NCBI RefSeq assembly: GCF_031202265.1
Contig: NZ_CP100604.1
Span: 5,996,501-6,060,500 of the forward strand
Source: Bradyrhizobium sp. Ash2021
GTDB taxonomy: Bacteria > Pseudomonadota > Alphaproteobacteria > Rhizobiales > Xanthobacteraceae
Direction: 5' to 3'
Length of the DNA stretch: 64,000 bases
In this document: positions 35,397-43,792 of the stretch, one piece after another
How positions within the stretch are numbered: position 1 is the stretch's first letter
Layout of the letters: every line of letters starts with the position of its first letter
Translations under genes and position numbers: made by a program
Notes under the pieces: generated by a model
Seen by the model: the letters and a program-made list of their open reading frames with translations, nothing else
Told to the model about the DNA's origin: nothing
The model's database searches: none

Positions 35397-36781
35397 CACT
35401 CTTCCTCCACAACATGAGTCATCCCGTAGCCGCTCTCGCCATAGCCGCGCGGGACGATGCCGCGCGCCAGAATCCAGTTCGGATCCTCCGTCCGATCGGT
35501 CACTTCGATGAGTCGGTCGCGCGCGGCAGCCAGCAGGCTACCTACGCGGCTATCGAGCCAGAGCCAGTCATTCGCCTTAGCAGCGTTCTCGAGCGCGCTC
35601 TCGTCTTCCGCGAGACGGGCCTCCAAGCAAAACGCCTTGAGATCGTCGACCGACAGCCGAACGAACTGCTTCTCGCTGATAGGCTCGGCCGCGCCTCGTT
35701 CGCGAGGCACGATCTTCTCGCCGCTTACGAAGCGGTGCACCACGTTTGCGGCGTCGATAACGGTTTCGGGAGTGACCCCTGAGAACCCTACCTGCGTTCG
35801 TCCGCCATAAAGGTCGCAATAGCGACGATGCGAACCAGTGAGCCGGAGAAGCTCCTGACAGATGGCCGCAAAGTCGCGGTCATAAGGCCGCGGTCCAACC
35901 GAAATCGGCTGACCGCTGTCAGCGGCCGCGAGGATCGTCTCAAGATCGCAGCCGCTCGGTCCGCAACTCCGGCCGAGCGCCTGATGCTTGGCATCGAGAT
36001 GCTCAAGCTCCGGCGGCAAGATCAAATCCTCCAACACCGGCCGCTCCGATCGACTTAGCAATTCGAGCGCCTTGCGGATGACCAGACGCTGCACAGAGAC
36101 GTTCCGCGGCGCCCCCAGCGGGCGGCCAAACGGAAAAGGTACCCAAAGCGCCCGCGGAGGGCGGACCGCCTCAGTGAACCGTCGGACAAGCGAAATCGAG
36201 GTCGTCGCTATCCCGCAAGCTTCAATCTGGCGCTGGATCACACCCACGGTGTGAGAGCAGAGCGGTCACGTAGGCACCAGGATAGCAATGTCCACTTGTG
36301 CTGCCTTGAGAAGATGGCCGACGGAGGGGGCGCTGTCGTCGATCAACTTGTCGAACTGAAAAATAGCCCCCATGAAAGTGTAGAAGTTTTCGGCGACGGC
36401 ACCGATGACCCGCTCTTTTGCAAGTTCGCGCAACCGGTCGACTGGCATGACGACGTTGACGTCCATGGCGAAGCCGGTGCGATCCCAATTCGTGCTGACA
36501 TGCGAGAACGTGAGCTCGGCCGGGTCGGTGTCGATTGGGATCGCCCGGTAGCTCGGATCGCCGGCAGGATTGGCGAGATCGAATGGCTTGTCGCTTCTAC
36601 GGATCAGGCCGGAAGTCGTAATGACAGCCACCTTGGACTCGGAAAGCGGTTTGGACAGCGCTGTCCAAGGCGGATCTCCTTCCGAGCGGCATTGGAAATT
36701 GCCGAGAAATTGACGAGATTCTTCGTCGAGGTCTTCGAGACGGGGCACCGTAATCTCCCGGATGAACTCACCATTGAGCAT
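35396..36781 (-). CDS. GrdB-like selenoprotein (glycine/sarcosine/betaine reductase selenoprotein B family) with in-frame TGA
   Basis: Reading through TGA at 36268-36266 as selenocysteine gives 461 residues in one frame. Sec172 lies in DIAILVPT-U-PLCSHTVGVI, a UxxC motif equivalent in position to the Sec of clostridial GrdB (U-G-T-C). Family features continue on both sides: N-terminal DPPWTALSKPL and VAVITTSGLI, SHVSTNWDRTGFAMDVNVVMP, ERVIGAVAENFYTFMGA, and after Sec WVPFPFGRPLGAP and VSVQRLVIRKALELL. The C-terminal 200 residues (including CDLYGGRTQVGFSGVTPETV) are an extension. A bSECIS-like hairpin follows the TGA. GrdB proteins cleave C-N bonds with thiol reductants; the substrate of this aerobic-type relative is unknown. 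The RBS is weak. selA, selB and selD are not in the window. Confidence 0.85.
36238..36268 (-). promoter_or_regulatory. UGA codon with bSECIS-like hairpin
   Basis: On the minus strand TGA is followed by 18 bases and then a GUG triloop closed by seven perfect pairs: TCACACC (36254-36248) with GGTGTGA (36244-36238). The bacterial SECIS model expects a short stem-loop with G at the start of the apical loop about 16-37 bases after UGA; this fits. Whether it binds SelB is inferred. Confidence 0.65.
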
Positions 36782-36812
36782 CGATCTGTTACCATCATGC
36801 TCAACGTTCGTA

Positions 36813-36828
36813 TGTCAAGTTGTTGACA
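36813..36828. promoter_or_regulatory. Crp-family-like operator upstream of the selenoprotein gene
   Basis: TGTCAAGTTGTTGACA has perfect outer halves (TGTCAA/TTGACA). Its centre is about 40 bases before the start codon at 36781, so it probably overlaps the promoter. Each TTGACA could also serve as a -35 hexamer. Confidence 0.6.
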
Positions 36829-36998
36829 GCCTCGTCACCCGCGAGAGCGCCTTGCTCGACACCGGGGAGACGGTTTGCCCCGTGAGCCGACCGCCCAGGA
36901 GATACTCGCTGTCGGCGCGGATCTCGTGACTTTTAGCGGCGACAGCCGAGCGAAATCGGCCGAGAGAATGCTGGGAGCGATGCGGTGCGCGCGCGGGG

Positions 36999-37408
36999 TC
37001 ACTTGAGCCCTCGCGGTCGGCTACGCCCGCCGGCGGGCGTAGCCGTGGCATGGCTGCGGATCGTGTAGTTGATGGGGGTCCTTCGGCACGGATAAGTTCG
37101 AACCCGAGCTCCTCCTCGCGACAGTTGACGATGAACGACATGCGGAGCGTCTCGAAGTCCTTTCTCGAGTCGAAGCCGAGCACCTTCACGTATTTCTCGG
37201 GATGCGCCGCGCGACAGGCGTTGACCTCGAGCATCACGCCGGCCGGGTCCGTCACGTCGAACATCGGCGTGCCCGACATCTCCCAAAACGTGTTGCGAGG
37301 GTGCGGACCGTCCGTGAACTCGATGGCGACTGCCCAACCCTGGCCGAGCTTGATCTCGTCGTCCGTGAGATCCGGAAGAAATGAGAACTGACCTTGCATG
37401 AGCCGCAT
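36999..37408 (-). pseudogene. cbbS: Rubisco small subunit, damaged
   Basis: RLMQGQFSFLPDLTDDEIKL, WAVAIEFTDGPHPRNTFWEM, GTPMFDVTDPAGVMLEVNAC and FDSRKDFETLRMSFIVNCRE are form I small-subunit sequence. About ten residues are missing after LTDDEI (loss of the helix before GWAV). A one-base slip in a C5 run near 37075 shifts the end (PINYTIRSHATATPAGG). It starts 25 bases after the cbbL stop, the normal cbbLS order. Confidence 0.88.
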
Positions 37409-37432
37409 CGGTGACCTCTTTTCGAACGATCG

Positions 37433-37610
37433 TCAGGCCGCGGTCAGCGTCGCCACGTAGTCGATCGAATCGGTTGACGCGTAGTCGAAGGTGACGTCCT
37501 TTCATGTATCGAGCGTGGCGCGGCGCGACTGGCACCGTCTGGCGGCCTGCGCGAGGAGGCGCCGGCATGGATGCCCATTGCATGGCCGATCGTGCCGCCC
37601 CCTACGCGCC
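37433..37610 (-). pseudogene. cbbL: Rubisco large subunit, C-terminal fragment
   Basis: GGGTIGHAMGIHAGA is the conserved phosphate-binding GGGTIGHPxGxQAGA of Rubisco large subunits. The end KDVTFDYASTDSIDYVATLT and stop match form I (red-type) C-termini. Frame changes lie in between and all upstream sequence is replaced by IS66 fragments at about 37605. Confidence 0.82.
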
Positions 37611-38180
37611 GGATCGCAAGGTTGAGCGACCTATCGCCCATCTCGCCGGCTTGCGCGGCGTGCTGCAGGTGGACGACTATGCCGGGTACAAGGTGCTGGC
37701 CGTGGCAAGGTGCGGCTCGCCCTCAGCTAGACTACTTCCCGGCGCAAAATTGATGTTTTCGAGCCTTTGGTCAATAGCGTGAAGCAAAGCAAAACCCGCC
37801 GGGGTGGGTGGCGGGCTCTGAAGAGCGCGACGATGATTGCGAGAACTTAAGGGGCAGCTTGTTTGCCCATCGCCCGTCCGATGTTGATGAGATTGTCGGA
37901 GATCACGCCTAGCCCGACCCAAGGCCGGGTCGAGATCGACAGCAAAGCCGTCGAGTGCTCGTAAAAATGGGCTCTTCGCCGGATCAGACGGCCGCGCCGA
38001 GCACTGGGCCGTGGTCGCCTCGTTGATCGAGACCTGCAAACTCATCGGCGTCGAACCCCACGGCTGCCTCGCCGACGTCATCACCCGCATCGTCAAACGG
38101 CCCCCCACAGAGCCGGCTCGACGAACTCTTGCCTTCGTCCTACCCAGCTGCCCTCGAACTCAACGCCGTGGCCTGACGAC
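37595..38180 (+). pseudogene. IS66 transposase fragments
   Basis: PDRKVERPIAHLAGLRGVLQ and VDDYAGYKVLAVA (about 37610-37700) are an internal TnpC block. NGLFAGSDGRAEHWAVVASL, IETCKLIGVEPHGCLADVIT and RIVKRPP (about 37965-38110) form its C-terminus. The parts between are deleted. It disrupts cbbL. Confidence 0.75.
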
Positions 38181-38341
38181 GCCGCTTACAATGAACCTGC
38201 TATAGCGCTCGACGCAAGTTTCGCCGCGCCTCGTCGGGGCGGTGAATGGCCTGGAGGATGGACCGGCCGGCGCGCTCGACTGGCCCATGTTAATCCCTAA
38301 GACCCTATTCTCGCGGTCAAGCTATTTAGGTCCTCTCGCTA

Positions 38342-39154
38342 TCATTCAAATATTGGAAGTCTCTCGAACAGAGGCCTCGAATCTTGGAGGGTGTTTCCTT
38401 CTATTTCGCGAATTTCACTGACGCCCAGGCTGTTGCTGACGAAGGCGGCACTCGCGCGCGCGAGATCGAAGGGCGATATGATTTTCTCTTCGACGTCGAG
38501 GATCGACAAAAGGCGTTGGCGCGCCAATCCCGGGAGGGCGCCCTCCGAGATGGGCGGCGTTCGCCAGCGACCGTCCACCTGAAGGAACAGGTTCCCGACC
38601 GTGGCACAGACGATGTTGCCCGGGCCGTTCAGCATCAATGCATCATCCATCCCGCGCCGGGCGGCGTCGCGCCGTGCCAAGAGGTTATCTCCATAATTCA
38701 CTGACTTGATTCGAGACAGAGGCGACTGCTCGTTCCGTCGAGTGATGTCTGTGATAACCAGCCTTAGCGGCGCTCGCGCCGGCGGCAATTTGGCGACCGT
38801 TGCCAGCAGCGTCGGCTTTGCTGGATCATCCGCGGGCCAAAGGCCCCGCCGATCGGACGGACCGCGGCTCAACGTCAGACGAACAACGCTTTCCGGCTGG
38901 TCCCACGCCGCCAACAGTGCGCCTAGCCCCTCTTCGGCGGTGTCATCAGCGAACGGCATCGGGATGCCGAACAGGGCCGCGCCCTGACGGAGCCGCGCGA
39001 GGTGGTCGTTGAACCACAAGAGCCGCCCGCCGCGTGCCCGAATGGTTTCGAACACTCCGTCGCCCAACGCGAATCCACGATCGAATGCAGAGACGCGGGG
39101 CTCTGCCCCGGACAACATGTGTCCGTTTAGCCAGACGAGCGGCGCCGTGTTCAC
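38342..39154 (-). CDS. pabC: Class IV PLP aminotransferase, probably aminodeoxychorismate lyase
   Basis: 270 residues of fold-type IV: WLNGHMLSGAEPRVSAFDRGFALGDGVFETIRARGG at the start, the PLP Lys in RIKSVNYGDNLLARRDAARRG, and DALMLNGPGNIVCATVGNLFL with the LxxxGxV-like cofactor segment. PabC turns 4-amino-4-deoxychorismate into p-aminobenzoate for folate synthesis; branched-chain or D-amino-acid aminotransferases share this fold, but the ATGA overlap with the pabA-pabB fusion makes PabC most likely. It supports the folate load of the C1 pathway. Confidence 0.88.
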   Translation of the reverse strand: MNTAPLVWLNGHMLSGAEPRVSAFDRGFALGDGVFETIRARGGRLLWFNDHLARLRQGAALFGIPMPFADDTAEEGLGALLAAWDQPESVVRLTLSRGPSDRRGLWPADDPAKPTLLATVAKLPPARAPLRLVITDITRRNEQSPLSRIKSVNYGDNLLARRDAARRGMDDALMLNGPGNIVCATVGNLFLQVDGRWRTPPISEGALPGLARQRLLSILDVEEKIISPFDLARASAAFVSNSLGVSEIREIEGNTLQDSRPLFERLPIFE

Positions 39155-41283
39155 GTGTTCGTCGCTTCCGCCCGGGTTCGAGCGGGCCTGTCGTTGTCAT
39201 CGATTTCGACTAAACCGACGTCGAATCGGCCAGCGGTCGCAGTCACAATCGCCCGCACTGAGGCGCGTGCTTTCAGCATCATCTCTTCGAATTCGCCATC
39301 AGGTGTCGATTGCGCGACAATGCCGCCCCCGATGCCCATACTCAGCTGAGCGCCGACCGCCACGATGGTGCGAATGACAATGCTGAGATCCGCAGCGCCA
39401 TCATCGCCGAGCCACCCGAGGGCTCCCGAGTAAACTCCCCGAGCACGGTGTTCGACGTGATCGATGAAATCCAGAGTCCGGTGCTTCGGCGCTCCTGTCA
39501 TCGATCCGCCGGGGAAGGCTGCACGTATGAGGTCGAGCGTCGTCGCGCCCGATCGCAGCACGCCATGCACCGTACTGACGAGCTGGTGCACGGTCGCATA
39601 GCTCTCGACCGCGAACAGCGACGGGACCTCGACGCTTCCTGGCCGACACACGCGGGACAAATCGTTCCGCAGCAGGTCGACGATCATGAGATTTTCTGCG
39701 CGGTCTTTCTCGCTCCTGCGCAGACGCTCGGCAAGGCCACGATCGATCGCCGGATCCCGCGCACGCCCGATCGTGCCCTTTATCGGTTTGGCTTCGACGC
39801 GTCCGGCTCTGTCGACCGACAGGAACCGCTCGGGCGACGCGCTGAGAACAGCGCCTCCCGGCCAGCGTAGAAAGGCAGCGTGCGGTGCCGGGTTGATCCA
39901 GCGCATCGTGCGGTAAAGATCGAGCGGGTCAACCTTGACGTCGCAGACGAGTTCGTTGGTGAGGCACACTTGGTAGGTTTCACCCTGACGGATCCACTCG
40001 AGGCAGCGCTCAATATCCTCTAGATACGTCCTGCGGCCGCGATCGAGCGCGAATCGAATGGGCGCCTGCCGGTCGCCTGGCTGAAGGCGTAGCGGTGGGC
40101 GCGCCCGGGACACCGCATCGGCGGTGCCATCGACCCACCTCTCGGCGACAGCCAATCCCTCATCGTCACAGATCGCCACGACATGGCTGCGCTGAGCCGA
40201 GTGATCGACGGCAATGAATCGATCGACCCGAATGAAGAACGCTGAGGGAGTGGCCGCACGTCTCGCTGTCGGCGAGCCGCATTCATTGCGCAATTCGTAG
40301 CCAAACCATCCGACGTGGCCGCCAACGAACGGGCAGGGCGGCGCTGAACGCAGCGCCCCGCCGCGGCTTCGTTCCAGATAGGCGAAGATACTTGCCTGCT
40401 CCACGCGCTCACCGGCGGCATCTCGTATCGAGACGCGCTGGCTCGACGTGTCGTAAGAAACAACGGCAGCGCGCGGCCCGGAGGCGTCACCCATGAATGA
40501 CCAGTTTGGTCTGCCAGGCTCGACGACACTGCTATCGAGCCAAAAGCTCGTCGAGGAATTCGCGAACAAGGTACAGAAGGCCGCCTCCGTGTCTATCGCA
40601 CGTGGGAGCTCCCGCCATACCGCCCGCTGGAGCGGCTTCGGCGGCGCCGACCCGAGCACATCGCAGGAACGCTGCACTGGTGTAAGGGTCCGCCTGTCAT
40701 TTCGCCAACGACGCGTCAAGTCGCGGAAATTGGCGATGAGTCGAGGCCCGTATTCGGTGCAAATCGACTCCGGATGGAATTGGACCCCCCAAACGGGTCG
40801 CGAGCGATGGCGCAGCGCCATGATCAGCCCATCCCCGGTCCAGGCTGTCTCGGCCAAGGCATCGGGCAACGGGCGGGCGACCACGAGGGAGTGGTAGCGC
40901 ACGACGTCGAATAGAGACGGAATTCCGCTGAAGAGCTCGTCGTCGCAATGCCGAACCTGACTCAGCCGCCCGTGCATCGGTGACGGCGCCGTGATGACGG
41001 CTCCGCCATGAGCAACCGCGATGCCCTGGTGGCCAAGGCAGATGCCGAGGATTGGCACGTTCGCGTGGGAAATGGCATCGGCCGAGACGCCAAAATCTAC
41101 CTGCCGATCCGGTCGCCCTGGGCCGGGAGAGATCACGATGTTGTCAAAATCCTGCTCGGCAAGTGCCGCCCAACATGCCTCGTCGTTGCGGACGACCGAT
41201 GGCTCCTCTTGGTTTGCCTCGGCAAGCAGGTTCACCAGATTATAGGTGAAGGAGTCATAGTTATCGATGACGAGCGTCCTCAA
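39151..41283 (-). CDS. pabB: Aminodeoxychorismate synthase, fused PabA-PabB
   Basis: 710 residues. Residues 1-190 form a class I glutamine amidotransferase: LVIDNYDSFTYNLVNLL, ISPGPGRPD, catalytic Cys in VPILGICLGHQGIA, and GVQFHPESI with the catalytic His. Residues about 230-700 are the chorismate-binding synthase: RTYLEDIERCLEWIRQGETYQVCLTNEL, VEAKPIKGTIGR, DRAENLMIVDLLRNDLSRV and FPGGSMTGAPKHRTLDFID. It makes aminodeoxychorismate for folate. The KxI-K-GT pattern fits PabB (lysine present) rather than anthranilate synthase. Stop and pabC start overlap. Confidence 0.93.
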   Translation of the reverse strand: MRTLVIDNYDSFTYNLVNLLAEANQEEPSVVRNDEACWAALAEQDFDNIVISPGPGRPDRQVDFGVSADAISHANVPILGICLGHQGIAVAHGGAVITAPSPMHGRLSQVRHCDDELFSGIPSLFDVVRYHSLVVARPLPDALAETAWTGDGLIMALRHRSRPVWGVQFHPESICTEYGPRLIANFRDLTRRWRNDRRTLTPVQRSCDVLGSAPPKPLQRAVWRELPRAIDTEAAFCTLFANSSTSFWLDSSVVEPGRPNWSFMGDASGPRAAVVSYDTSSQRVSIRDAAGERVEQASIFAYLERSRGGALRSAPPCPFVGGHVGWFGYELRNECGSPTARRAATPSAFFIRVDRFIAVDHSAQRSHVVAICDDEGLAVAERWVDGTADAVSRARPPLRLQPGDRQAPIRFALDRGRRTYLEDIERCLEWIRQGETYQVCLTNELVCDVKVDPLDLYRTMRWINPAPHAAFLRWPGGAVLSASPERFLSVDRAGRVEAKPIKGTIGRARDPAIDRGLAERLRRSEKDRAENLMIVDLLRNDLSRVCRPGSVEVPSLFAVESYATVHQLVSTVHGVLRSGATTLDLIRAAFPGGSMTGAPKHRTLDFIDHVEHRARGVYSGALGWLGDDGAADLSIVIRTIVAVGAQLSMGIGGGIVAQSTPDGEFEEMMLKARASVRAIVTATAGRFDVGLVEIDDNDRPARTRAEATNT

Positions 41284-41409
41284 GACCGTGCCTCGTTTGG
41301 TGCTATCCGCGCATCAACAAGAAAGCGCTGGACCACTTTGTCGACCAAAGCGTTGCAGGCCGCATCCGGCGCTCGGAGGCGGTCTGCTTACAGGGCCGGC
41401 TAGCGTGCG

Positions 41410-42903
41410 TCAGTCCCCGCTGGTCCAGGGCAGAGAGCGCCCCGATGCCAAGCCTTTTCCCTCTGCTTGACAGGAATCGGGACTTGGCTGCCATTGTCGT
41501 GCCAGCGAAGCACTGCCAGCCTTTTCGATGCTGATTCCTGCAGTTTCTCGCCCCCACTTCATGAGCGGGATGACGAAGATCAATCCAACGCCGGCGACGA
41601 ACCAGAATAACGCCGAGATACCTGCGTTCTTTAGAATGAACGAACAGTAGTAAGTGGCGAGCACACCTGCGAAGAAGCGGCTGATACCCTCGCCTATTCC
41701 GGTACCAGCACCGCGAAGGTGGGTCGGGTATTGCTCTGCGATATAAAGCTTCAGAATAGGGAAAATTCCGATCCCAAAGAATGCGGCAAGAAATCCAGCC
41801 GCGAGCTTGCCGCTGATTCCAGTGTTCGAGCCGAGGAGCGTGAAGCCGATTGCGGCGAGGGTGCTGTAAATAAACACGATGGGCTTCCGGCCGAATCGGT
41901 CGGCCAAGTAGCCCTGTAGCAGCCCACCAAATCCCGCGATCAGCATCATGGCGCCGGTAAACAAGGCGGCATTACCAAAGGTGAATCCGCTCTGGGCGAA
42001 CACGGTAGGCCCATAGACCAGCGGCACATAAAAATAGAGGAGAGCGCCAGCATAAACTCCCCATGAGATGAGGCTGCGCGAGAGATAGGGTGCTCGAAAC
42101 ACTGACACCCAGCCGGTCTGTGCACGCTGTTCTTCCTGATTAACCAGGGTGCGCAGCGCCTCCGAGTTCGTGAGTGTCGTGTCGTCCGGCGGCAGGCCAG
42201 CTTCCTTCTCGAGCCGCTCCACAAAGGCAGTCACTTCCTGGATGCGCCCATGTTGCAACAACCAGCGCGGCGACTCTGGTAACCATTTGACCAGCACAAA
42301 TACGTACAGTAAAGGAATGCCGCCGATGATGAAAAGCACGCGCCATGCAACCTCAGGGGGGAAGCTGGACATCGCCCAGGCTCCGACCGCGTTTGGCAGA
42401 GTATAAGAGCTAGTGAGGATCGCAACCATCACACCGACGATCCAACCGCGCTTCTTGGCGTTCACTAGCTCCGAGATCATCAAGTAAGGAAGGGCAAACA
42501 CCGCACCTTCGCCAAGCCCAGCGACAAAGCGCATTAGAACGACCCAATCGAGCCTTGCGAATGCCGCGCCGATCAGTGTGAAAAACGAGAACCAGGCGAC
42601 GCCGGCGATCAGGACCTTGCGGCGACCGAAGCGATCGACAAGCGGGCCCGCGACCGCAAGCCCGAGAACAATGCCGATCGTTCCCGAGGTGCCGAGCAAC
42701 CCAATGTCGGCTGGTCCGAGCTTCCAGGTGGCCGTAAGCGAAAGTATTACGGAGCCAACAATGCCTATATCGAAGCTTTCGACCATCCAGGCCAGTGTAA
42801 GCAGCGTACCGATGGCAATAATGGATCGGGTGATTGGCACGCGATCCAGCCGCTCCAAAAGATTTTCGGTGACTACTAGGTCAGCCCGCGTGAATGAGTC
42901 CAT
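41410..42903 (-). CDS. MFS transporter, sugar/organic-acid porter type
   Basis: 497 residues with 12 membrane segments, MFS loops LVDRFGRRKVLIAGVAW and LADRFGRKPIVFIYSTLA, and the mid-loop WLPESPRWLLQHGRIQEV typical of the sugar-porter/SV2-like group. FGIGIFPILKLYIAEQYPT is shared with the broken copy at 24196-24478. The last 40 residues after WGRETAGISIEKAG are unconserved, so the stop may be extended by rearrangement. A HAD pseudogene lies upstream on the same strand. The substrate is unknown. Confidence 0.85.
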   Translation of the reverse strand: MDSFTRADLVVTENLLERLDRVPITRSIIAIGTLLTLAWMVESFDIGIVGSVILSLTATWKLGPADIGLLGTSGTIGIVLGLAVAGPLVDRFGRRKVLIAGVAWFSFFTLIGAAFARLDWVVLMRFVAGLGEGAVFALPYLMISELVNAKKRGWIVGVMVAILTSSYTLPNAVGAWAMSSFPPEVAWRVLFIIGGIPLLYVFVLVKWLPESPRWLLQHGRIQEVTAFVERLEKEAGLPPDDTTLTNSEALRTLVNQEEQRAQTGWVSVFRAPYLSRSLISWGVYAGALLYFYVPLVYGPTVFAQSGFTFGNAALFTGAMMLIAGFGGLLQGYLADRFGRKPIVFIYSTLAAIGFTLLGSNTGISGKLAAGFLAAFFGIGIFPILKLYIAEQYPTHLRGAGTGIGEGISRFFAGVLATYYCSFILKNAGISALFWFVAGVGLIFVIPLMKWGRETAGISIEKAGSASLARQWQPSPDSCQAEGKGLASGRSLPWTSGD

Positions 42904-43028
42904 CGCAGCATCCTCCCGTTCCTTCCAACATCGCCATACCCCGATTCCGGGGCGTTAACGGTTGGTTTGCTCCCGAGTGACGATAAGCTCAGGTGTCACC
43001 CTCCCCTCCTACAGCTGCTAGCAGTAAT

Positions 43029-43194
43029 CGCTCGGCGAGCGTTGTGTAGAACATCGCTCATTTCTGCTGGAACCGCCACTCATCGGCGATGTCCTGACCG
43101 GCATGCGACTCCCCTACGTACGGCTCGGTAATATTGGCGATCGACTAGTTGTCGACCTGTGTTCGCCAGGTATCGAAATTTAGAGTTCGATACA
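43029..43194 (-). pseudogene. HAD dehalogenase-like gene fragment with two in-frame stops
   Basis: NFDTWRTQVDN-stop-SIANITEPYVGESHAGQDIA continuing to DEWRFQQK-stop-AMFYTTLAER parallels the first 54 residues of the intact HAD protein (31895-32626). The stops are TAG in place of Tyr and TGA in place of Trp. The gene ends there. A Crp-like site is conserved upstream. Confidence 0.85.
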
Positions 43195-43261
43195 TCGCGT
43201 CCTCCTTGTTGAACGGGTCCAAGTATTCTTCGGTATTCTTCGCCGGATGGGGGTGGGAATC

Positions 43262-43277
43262 TGTCAGTTTGTTGACA
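43262..43277. promoter_or_regulatory. Crp-family-like operator upstream of the HAD pseudogene
   Basis: TGTCAGTTTGTTGACA, one of seven related sites. Its centre is about 75 bases before the HAD pseudogene start; it may also serve the divergent broken cNMP-domain gene. Confidence 0.5.
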
Positions 43278-43314
43278 AATACCCGAAAACGACACTCATA
43301 GCTGTCGGGCGAGC

Positions 43315-43670
43315 GCGCATTGCGGCTCCAGCGCCGCGCTTCAGTTCGCCGAAGACGACGTAGCTGGTCGTCTCGACCGACCCGCCTGGCGACGGGCTCG
43401 CGAAATCAACATCTTGAATTCGGGCCGCTCCGTTTTTCACTTGGGGTCGGAGCCGACCGGACGAGCGGAGGCAGTATCGTCGTTCCGCACGGTCTTCTCG
43501 GTTGGGCGGCACTGATCGGCGATCAGCCTCGCCATATGGCCACTGTCGTGGCGCTCGATGAGTCTTACTTCCTCAGCATTCCGGCTACCGATATCTTCCG
43601 CTTGTTCGAGAAAGACTATAAAGCAGGGTACATTCTCGGGCGTAGCCTTGCACGATGCCGCTGATCTCGC
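43315..43670 (+). pseudogene. cNMP-binding-domain protein fragment (Crp-like)
   Basis: VVPHGLLGWAALIGDQPRHM, ATVVALDESYFLSIPATDIF and EKDYKAGYIL match the end of a cyclic-nucleotide-binding barrel. The preceding barrel strands appear in another frame (EINILNSGRSVFHLGSEPTG). No HTH is present. Confidence 0.6.
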
Positions 43671-43792
43671 ACGCCCGCAATCAGTTCCGCCGGTGCTGAC
43701 GCGTCGCCCTATCCGGCTGCCGCCGGCCGAGGCGTGGTCGCGATCTCGGCAGGGTAATTCGCGTGCATGCTCGATGGCCTTTGTTGATGCCC

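Noticed and set aside
36266..36268. The TGA in the GrdB-like gene as an ordinary nonsense mutation
   Set aside because: Considered seriously, because many genes here are broken. Rejected because the codon is exactly at the family's Sec position, a UxxC Cys and a hairpin follow, the frame is otherwise open for 461 codons, and the downstream glutaredoxin gene is intact and coupled.
43029..43194. The TGA in the HAD pseudogene as a second selenocysteine codon
   Set aside because: It stands at a Trp position, an in-frame TAG lies upstream, no hairpin follows at SECIS distance, and the gene is truncated.
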